From: Pseudomonadales bacterium
GTDB lineage: Bacteria > Pseudomonadota > Gammaproteobacteria > Pseudomonadales > UBA7434
DNA length: 64,000 nt
Direction of reading: 5' to 3'
Assembly: GCA_028223755.1 (NCBI GenBank)
Contig: JAOIUY010000003.1
Coordinates: 118,786-182,785 of the forward strand
Every line of letters starts with the position of its first letter. Position 1 is the stretch's first letter. A program made the translations under genes and the position numbers. Under the pieces are notes generated by a model, which was given only the letters and a program-made list of their open reading frames with translations, had not been told where the DNA came from and made no database searches. This document shows positions 58,505-64,000 of the stretch, in pieces.

Positions 58505-59539
58505 ATGACAACTACAAATTTATTTCCGCGCTTAGTTGCCGATCTAGGTGGCACCAACATTCGCTTTGCGATCTGTGATGCGGTTGATAGCACAGGTTAT
58601 AGTAAAGTTGAGTTACGCGAAATCGAACAGTTTAGCTTGCGCGATTACGAAGATCTTAAGCATTTAATTAAGCATTACTTATCGAACAAAGGTTTAAACG
58701 AAAGCGGCCAAAGCATTCAATCATGCTGCTTTGCTGTTGCCGGCGCTATTTTTGATAACAAGGTAAAGATGACCAACTATGATTGGGAAATATCTACCGA
58801 CTTATTAAAAGATATTTTAGGCATAGAGCACGCATGGTTGATTAATGATTTTGCAGCCATTGCTCATGCGGTGCCCTTCCTCGATGATTCACAACTCATT
58901 TCTATTGGTGATGGTGAGCCTAATCCTGATGCGCCGATTGCTTTATTTGGCCCGGGTACTGGTCTTGGTGCGGCATTATTAATTCCATTACCAAGCGATA
59001 CCGAAGAGCGCAATTATAAAGTGGTTGCAACTGAAGGGGGTCATGCAGCTATCAGTGCTCGCAGTTCGCTTGAGCTTTCCATCTTTGATTATTGGCGCGC
59101 TAAGGGCAGCCGTATTAACCGCGAATTTTTTGTTTGTGGTGCGGGCATTGAGCGTTTATATGAAGCGATTGTTGCTATCAATAACAATGGCGCTGCACTG
59201 GATGACGCGAAGTCTTTAACGGCTCCACAAATTCAGCAACGTGGCTGTGGGGATGGCACTACAGCTAAAGATGATTATTGCCGACAAGCCATGCATGCCT
59301 TTTGTACCTTGCTAGGCAGTGCTGCTGGTGATCAGGCTTTATGTGCAGGCGCTCAGGGTGGTTTGATTTTGGCGGGTGGTATCTTGCCGAAGTTTGTTGA
59401 GTTTTTGTCGGCGAGTAATTTTCGTCATCGCTTTGAAAGCAAGGGTGTGATGTCGGATTATAATAAGGCAATTTCGACGCAGTTGATTGTTGAACCGCAA
59501 CCTGGGTTGATTGGGGCGGCTGCATTTAGTCCGGTTTGA
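58505..59539 (+). CDS. glk: Glucokinase Glk
   Basis: A 344-residue glucokinase of the GlkA (non-ROK) family. ATP-binding start LVADLGGTNIRFAICD, glucose-binding/catalytic Asp in WLINDFAAIAHAVPFL, the GPGTGLGAALLI loop and TEGGHAAISARS are all present, and LAGGILPKFVEFLSASNF is near the end. It feeds unphosphorylated glucose, imported by the neighbouring symporter, into Zwf. Last gene of the zwf-pgl-edd-glk run. Confidence 0.94.
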   Translation: MTTTNLFPRLVADLGGTNIRFAICDAVDSTGYSKVELREIEQFSLRDYEDLKHLIKHYLSNKGLNESGQSIQSCCFAVAGAIFDNKVKMTNYDWEISTDLLKDILGIEHAWLINDFAAIAHAVPFLDDSQLISIGDGEPNPDAPIALFGPGTGLGAALLIPLPSDTEERNYKVVATEGGHAAISARSSLELSIFDYWRAKGSRINREFFVCGAGIERLYEAIVAINNNGAALDDAKSLTAPQIQQRGCGDGTTAKDDYCRQAMHAFCTLLGSAAGDQALCAGAQGGLILAGGILPKFVEFLSASNFRHRFESKGVMSDYNKAISTQLIVEPQPGLIGAAAFSPV

Positions 59540-59710
59540 TTTTTCAGGTAGGGTTTGTCTTGCCTTTCAGGTTTCAGGTAAGGTTTAAGGTCACGGTCAA
59601 GACCCTCGGTTTGCGGCCTTTTTGGTTACTTTTTTGGCTGTAGAAAAAAGTGACTGGCTGTCGGGCCACCCCGACGAACTTGACCTTGATTTTAACCCTC
59701 CCCTTAAGAC
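59540..59710. repeat. Intergenic repeat element with nested inverted repeats
   Basis: Between glk and the convergent symporter gene. GTTACTTTTTT / AAAAAAGTGAC (59625-59635, 59644-59654; one mismatch) is followed by GTCGGG-CCAC-CCCGAC (59660-59675). Outer arms GGTCAAG / CTTGACC enclose both. Before them TTTCAGGTAGGGTTTG and TTTCAGGTAAGGTTTA form a direct repeat. The element resembles the GGTTACTTTTT-hairpin intergenic repeats of Pseudomonas and relatives, and is more GC-rich than its surroundings. Confidence 0.6.
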
Positions 59711-59715
59711 CCCCC

Positions 59716-59748
59716 AAAAAAAAGCCCCACTCAATAAAGCAGGGCCTT
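59716..59748 (-). terminator. Probable terminator of the sugar symporter gene
   Basis: Read on the minus strand, AAGGCCC...GGGGCTT forms an imperfect stem followed by eight T (the A-run at 59716-59723). A second small perfect hairpin GCGGTT-ATCGA-AACCGC (59762-59778) lies between it and the symporter stop. Confidence 0.7.
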
Positions 59749-59787
59749 TCTCGAATCGAAAGCGGTTATCGAAACCGCATACAAACC

Positions 59788-61008
59788 TTAGTCCTTAGCC
59801 ACCGAACCTTTTAGACCGTAAAACACGATATACATATAGCATGCAATCGCCAACAAGAAAGAAAGTTGAACGCCAAACTGATCGGCGAGCAGACCCTGCA
59901 ATAGTGGCACAATCGCACCACCGACAATAGCCAGACATAAAATGCCTGAACCCTGACTTGTGTGCTGGCCCAATCCTGAAACACCCAGACTAAAGATAGT
60001 TGGGAACATAATCGAGTTAAATAAGCCGACAAACAGAATCGACCACATCGCAATATGGCCATCAGTAAATACCGCTAATGCAACCAACAATGACGCCGCA
60101 AGAGCATTAAATGCTAAGGCTTTTCCAGCAGCAATATACTGCATAGCAACAGCACCGATAAAGCGACCTACCATCGCCCCACCCCAATAAAAAGACACAT
60201 ATTTGGCGGCATCCATTTCTTCTAAATCAGCAATAGTTGACTCACTTAAAAAGTTAATCAAGAAACTACCAATCGATACTTCTGCTCCAACATATAAAAA
60301 GATCGCGAGCGCACCTAAAACTAAGTGTGAGTATTCCCAAGCAGAACCATCTGCTGCTTCCGAACCTGAGACATCATGTTCAATTTCAACGTTAGGAAGC
60401 TTTAATACGGCAAAGATCGCTGACATTAAAATTAATGCTGCGGCTAAAGCAAGATAAGGCATTTGCACTGAGCTGGCATCGACAACTGCATTCGTTGCCG
60501 AGGAAAGGATTAATATGCCGCCTAACCATGGCCCTATGGTTGTGCCTAATGAATTAAACGCCTGCGTCATTGTCAATCGGCTACTGGCTGTTTCTGCAGC
60601 ACCGAGAATGGTGACATAGGGATTTGCAGCAACTTGTAATAGCGTAATACCTGATGCTAAAACAAACAGCGCAGCTAAAAAGTAATTGTAAGATTGATAG
60701 GCCGCAGCTGGATAAAAACACGCACAACCAATGCCGGCAATAATTAGCCCAACAACAATGCCTGATTTATAACCAATTCTTTTTACTAAGTTGCCTGCTG
60801 GAAGTGAAACAACGAAGTAGGCAAAGAAAAAACAAAACTGCACCATCATCGCTTCGGTATAACTCAGCTCAAATACGGCTTTAAGGCGTGGAATAAGAAC
60901 ATCGTTAAGGCTGGTAATTAAACCCCACATAAAGAACAGTGAAGTTAAAGAAACTAAGGCGAAGCCGTAACCATTATTCTTTTGTGAAGCACTTGAATGA
61001 TCGATCAT
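59788..61008 (-). CDS. Sugar/H+ symporter of the FHS (FucP/GluP) family
   Basis: A 406-residue carrier with twelve helices. The N-terminus [21 protein letters not shown] and helix 4 [19 protein letters not shown] are diagnostic of the FucP/GluP group, as are the signatures [20 protein letters not shown] and [18 protein letters not shown]. Members import fucose, glucose or galactose. Next to glk and the Entner-Doudoroff genes glucose is the likeliest substrate. It lies downstream of the TonB receptor on the same strand, after a strong terminator, so it needs its own promoter. Confidence 0.9.
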   Translation of the reverse strand: MIDHSSASQKNNGYGFALVSLTSLFFMWGLITSLNDVLIPRLKAVFELSYTEAMMVQFCFFFAYFVVSLPAGNLVKRIGYKSGIVVGLIIAGIGCACFYPAAAYQSYNYFLAALFVLASGITLLQVAANPYVTILGAAETASSRLTMTQAFNSLGTTIGPWLGGILILSSATNAVVDASSVQMPYLALAAALILMSAIFAVLKLPNVEIEHDVSGSEAADGSAWEYSHLVLGALAIFLYVGAEVSIGSFLINFLSESTIADLEEMDAAKYVSFYWGGAMVGRFIGAVAMQYIAAGKALAFNALAASLLVALAVFTDGHIAMWSILFVGLFNSIMFPTIFSLGVSGLGQHTSQGSGILCLAIVGGAIVPLLQGLLADQFGVQLSFLLAIACYMYIVFYGLKGSVAKD

Positions 61009-61088
61009 CTGAAGGTTCTCGCTAGATTATTATTAATTGATCGCCAATCTTACACGCTTATTAAATAATAGTTAACCATCTACAGATA

Positions 61089-61116
61089 CAAAAACGGCCT
61101 GCAATGCAGGCCGTTT
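61089..61116 (-). terminator. Rho-independent terminator of the TonB receptor gene
   Basis: Perfect 11-base arms AAACGGCCTGC / GCAGGCCGTTT around a three-base loop, followed on the minus strand by TTTTTG. It begins 50 bases past the receptor stop. Confidence 0.93.
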
Positions 61117-61165
61117 AAGTCGGATCTTTGTTTGAATTACAATCAAAGTGCCTTATAAGGAAAAA

Positions 61166-63838
61166 TTATAATCCCCACTTAATACGGAAACCGTAAATTT
61201 TAGGGCGAGTAAAGAATCGTGTATTACTGTCTTGAGTAATTAACATCGCCGTTGGTTGAACAACATCAGTAAGGTTGTTCACATAACCTTCAAGACGTAA
61301 GTTACCGTCGCCATGGTTGTAACCAACACCTAGATCGACTGTCCAATAACCCTTAACACGGTCGTCTAATCGAGGATCAACAATACCTGTCTCTTCGAAT
61401 TCACGGCTGTAATCTAAGCTGTTATAGATAGACAGGAAGTGATCATCTCGATAACCGACTGATAATAAGTAGTCGAATCGACCAGTAGGCAGATCTATTG
61501 CTTGACCAAGAGAAAAGTTAAATTGATTCTCGGCAGTACGCGGTAAGCGGTTACCAGAGATATCTATAAAACGTGCATTCAATGGATCAATATCAGCTTG
61601 GTAACGCGAATCTTGAATCGGGTCTGCTTGGTTTATTTGTGCTTTTAAGTACAAGTAAGTCCAAGATAATGTTAAGTCCCAAGGTAAGAAGAACTTACCA
61701 TCAAGCTGGCCACCACTAACACTAGAATCAGCCGCGTTAAAACAGAAGTTTACGCCCAATGAAGCCAATGGTGCTTCGTCTGTAGACGATTGTCCACCCT
61801 CGGCAATTTCAATAGCTTGCTCAACGGTAACAACGTTACAAAATACTTGATCGGTATAGTCGTTATAAAAAATAGAACCGTTAAGCTGCGTTGGAACTGA
61901 ACCTAGATCGAAAGTATTTTTAAAACCAAGCTCATAAAGAGTGACTTGCTCAGTTCCATAACTTACTGGACGCTCTAAATTAGGGAAATTATCATTAAAG
62001 CCACCGGTTTTATGCCCTGTAGCAATTAAGCCATAGGTAAGGAAATCATCATCGATATCGTGCTCTACGCGCAAACGCCAATCAATGAAGTTATCATCAA
62101 TCTCACCATCCTGAACGGTAATGGCGTTAGCTGGATCGATAATGCTGATATAAGCACACTTGCCATCGGCCTGAGTGTAAACACCATCTGTGACGTCTAC
62201 ATCGGGGCAATCAGGTGCTGGAAATGTATTCTGACCAACCTGAAATGTACCGTTAGCTAGGATGTCATCAATCGTATCGTTAACACCAAAACTGGTTATA
62301 CCGTTGTAGTAAAAAGCCAAAAATTCATTATCAGAGACTTCACCATTACCATCGGTGTCTGGATCGTAAATTGTTCTATCTAAGCCAGCAAATTCAAACC
62401 CTGGCGTACCCACTCTAGCGCCCTGACACACACCTAAGTTACCGTCTTCATTTTCGGCACCTAGACAAAAGCGGTAAGAGGCATTTACACCTTTACGCTC
62501 TTTGTGGTCATCAGAGAAACGTAAACCAGCAGTTATACGCGTTGTCTCTGAGTAGTTCCATGTAATGTCAGAATAAATAGAGATCGAATCGGAATCAGTA
62601 TTTGGCTGGTTAAATTCAAAACCTTGGAAGTATGTTGCTCTATCTCCCGTCGAGCCTAAAAAGCTATGCTGGCTTTCTTCGAAGTAGAACAAACCAATAG
62701 TATAAGAAACCGTTTGATCAAATGGCGATACCAGTCTTAACTCATGAATATTAGAAACAGAACCTGTGCTGCTTTGATAGAAAGACCAGTTATCCAGTGA
62801 TTGGCCAATCGGATCTAATTTACCACGGACACCCGGATAATCAGGCGTTAATGGTGTTGCTGCTTTGTAATTAGCTAATAAATCACGATGCCCATAAATG
62901 TACTCGAGATTTGCGAAACCTAATTCGTAATTGATTTGTAATTTAGTGCCCCAATGCGGATTGTATAATTCAGGCTCGAAAGCGCGGGCATAAACCGTTC
63001 TTGGATTATCTACAGACTGAGGGTCAATATCGTTACCAAGCAGGTTTGCATAGTTACTACCCGTCCAACCGGTACCTTCTTCTAACAGATAATCTGCAGA
63101 GAAAAGAATACGTAAGTCCTCATTGGGCTCGTAAAGGAATGATAGACGCGCACCAAAGTTATCTTCTTTTTCTGATACACCGATATTTTTCTCACTAACA
63201 TCAGTGAAGTAAGAATCATGATCCATTTTATAAAGCGCTAAACGTGCAGCAAAACTATCACCAAGCGGTACGTTAACAACGCCACGAAAAACTTGCTGAC
63301 CGTAGTTACCGACTTCAGCCTCTACATTAAAGACCCAGTTATCTAACCATGGATCCCAGGTGATAGCATTAATGGAGCCAGCCATTGCATTTCGACCACG
63401 AAGAGTCCCTTGAGGACCAACATTAACTTCGACTCGTGCAATATCAAAAAAGGCTGAACCTATGCCTGAAGGACGCGGAATATATACACCATTAAAGTGG
63501 AAAGCTGCCGCTGGATCGCCGAGCTCGGTATTATTAGATGAACCAATACCCCTTACCCAAACTTCTAGGTTATTACCACTTTGACCGATATCTAGTCCTG
63601 GCACGCTTTCCGCCAAATCAGCAATATTAATAATACCACCCATATCAAGCTCTTCGGCGCTAATGCTAACAGCAGTACCAGCAAAGTCCTGTAGGTTAGT
63701 CTCCCGACGCTCTACAGTTACAACAACTTCTTCGATACCACGACCTTCATCGTCACCTGAGTCTTGTGCTGCGGCAAAAAGTGGCAGCATAGATGCAGCA
63801 GTAAAAAGGTATAAAGATAAATAATTAAAATGTTTCAT
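61166..63838 (-). CDS. TonB-dependent outer-membrane receptor, probable glycan uptake
   Basis: An 890-residue precursor: signal peptide about 1-24 (ending FAAAQ), TonB-box-like region IEEVVVTVERRETNLQ, plug domain about 40-170 (ISAEELDMGGIINIADLAES, VWVRGIGSSN, GTLRGRNAMAGSI), then a 22-strand barrel ending in GFRIKWGL. The last residue is Leu rather than the usual Phe. An EF-hand-like loop, DTDGNGEVSDNE (residues 494-505), lies in a large cysteine-containing extracellular insert (about 460-590). Neighbouring sugar genes and a probable carbohydrate-active protein upstream suggest an oligosaccharide substrate. Confidence 0.92.
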   Translation of the reverse strand: MKHFNYLSLYLFTAASMLPLFAAAQDSGDDEGRGIEEVVVTVERRETNLQDFAGTAVSISAEELDMGGIINIADLAESVPGLDIGQSGNNLEVWVRGIGSSNNTELGDPAAAFHFNGVYIPRPSGIGSAFFDIARVEVNVGPQGTLRGRNAMAGSINAITWDPWLDNWVFNVEAEVGNYGQQVFRGVVNVPLGDSFAARLALYKMDHDSYFTDVSEKNIGVSEKEDNFGARLSFLYEPNEDLRILFSADYLLEEGTGWTGSNYANLLGNDIDPQSVDNPRTVYARAFEPELYNPHWGTKLQINYELGFANLEYIYGHRDLLANYKAATPLTPDYPGVRGKLDPIGQSLDNWSFYQSSTGSVSNIHELRLVSPFDQTVSYTIGLFYFEESQHSFLGSTGDRATYFQGFEFNQPNTDSDSISIYSDITWNYSETTRITAGLRFSDDHKERKGVNASYRFCLGAENEDGNLGVCQGARVGTPGFEFAGLDRTIYDPDTDGNGEVSDNEFLAFYYNGITSFGVNDTIDDILANGTFQVGQNTFPAPDCPDVDVTDGVYTQADGKCAYISIIDPANAITVQDGEIDDNFIDWRLRVEHDIDDDFLTYGLIATGHKTGGFNDNFPNLERPVSYGTEQVTLYELGFKNTFDLGSVPTQLNGSIFYNDYTDQVFCNVVTVEQAIEIAEGGQSSTDEAPLASLGVNFCFNAADSSVSGGQLDGKFFLPWDLTLSWTYLYLKAQINQADPIQDSRYQADIDPLNARFIDISGNRLPRTAENQFNFSLGQAIDLPTGRFDYLLSVGYRDDHFLSIYNSLDYSREFEETGIVDPRLDDRVKGYWTVDLGVGYNHGDGNLRLEGYVNNLTDVVQPTAMLITQDSNTRFFTRPKIYGFRIKWGL

Positions 63839-63924
63839 ATGTTATTCCGAATCTATAAATTCTTTAGCAATAATCGTCTTAAAAGACTACTTATGAGAAT
63901 GCTTATTATTAAATTATTTGCAAC

Positions 63925-63999
63925 TTAGAGCGCTGGTGCCAGCGGAACCTGCACATTATCAAAATAGTAAACATCAGCCGCCGGTGGGTTGGGACAATT
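63925..63999 (-). CDS. C-terminal end of a probable secreted carbohydrate-active protein (cut by right edge)
   Basis: Only the last 24 codons are inside the window: NCPNPPAADVYYFDNVQVPL, then APAL and TAA. The ending YYFDNVQV is typical of the final beta-strand of carbohydrate-binding modules, where the phrase YFDNV or YFDDV recurs in agarases, laminarinases and related marine enzymes. It is upstream of the TonB receptor on the same strand, consistent with a glycan-use cluster. The enzyme class cannot be read from this fragment. Confidence 0.55.
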   Translation of the reverse strand, partial: NCPNPPAADVYYFDNVQVPLAPAL

Positions 64000-64000
64000 T

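Overview
The window looks like a chromosomal segment of a free-living, probably marine gammaproteobacterium with a fairly low GC content (judged by eye). Several gene orders resemble Pseudomonas and Cellvibrio relatives: ccmABCDEFGHI, smc-zipA-ligA, PilZ gene / lolCDE / lpxK / kdsB / ptpA / murB, and prmB-aroC-MFS. Genus cannot be fixed from sequence alone. Almost everything is core genome. I see no phage, insertion sequence or CRISPR array.

Layout. 1-3.5 kb: a left-edge partial gene, small hypothetical genes, a tRNA-His-like fragment, a thioredoxin-like lipoprotein, an ArsC-family reductase, WrbA and a DUF2069 membrane protein. 3.5-7.8 kb (minus strand): a glpE copy broken by an in-frame stop, ABC-F protein YheS, and an orphan FlhB-like/FliK-like pair. 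8-15 kb: complete cytochrome c maturation operon ccmABCDEFGHI, including a 56-residue ccmD. 15-22 kb: smc, zipA, ligA. 22-24 kb (minus): ribosomal oxygenase RoxA, a small exported protein, a PilZ protein. 24-32 kb: lolC-lolD-lolE, a truncated ExbD-like remnant, lpxK, kdsB, ptpA, murB. 32-39 kb: fatty acid desaturase, then on the minus strand a thioesterase overlapping an orphan gspD, an MFS transporter, aroC and prmB.

39.5-51.5 kb is a phosphate island. It holds a porin, a decayed exported gene, a DUF47/Pit low-affinity phosphate uptake pair, and on the opposite strand phoB-phoR-pstS-pstC-pstA-pstB-phoU. Promoters of the porin, pstS and phoB share the same PhoB-box layout (two 7-base half-sites 11 bases apart, with a -10-like hexamer 10 bases further on), so the porin is probably a PhoB-controlled outer-membrane entry route. 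Pit and phoU converge on a bidirectional terminator that contains the phoU stop codon.

51.5-64 kb is a sugar-catabolism block: pyruvate kinase, KDPG aldolase (eda), then zwf-pgl-edd-glk (a full Entner-Doudoroff entry route), an FHS-family sugar/H+ symporter, a TonB-dependent receptor with an EF-hand-like loop, and at the right edge the last 24 residues of what is probably a secreted carbohydrate-active protein. Together these suggest uptake of a glucose-containing oligosaccharide and its catabolism through glucokinase and the Entner-Doudoroff pathway.

The least expected items are the three decayed or truncated genes (glpE, exbD, the 40.6-kb exported gene), the Pho-box porin, the EF-hand loop in the receptor, the tRNA-His fragment and several intergenic repeat clusters. 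I did not find a clearly new multi-gene system.
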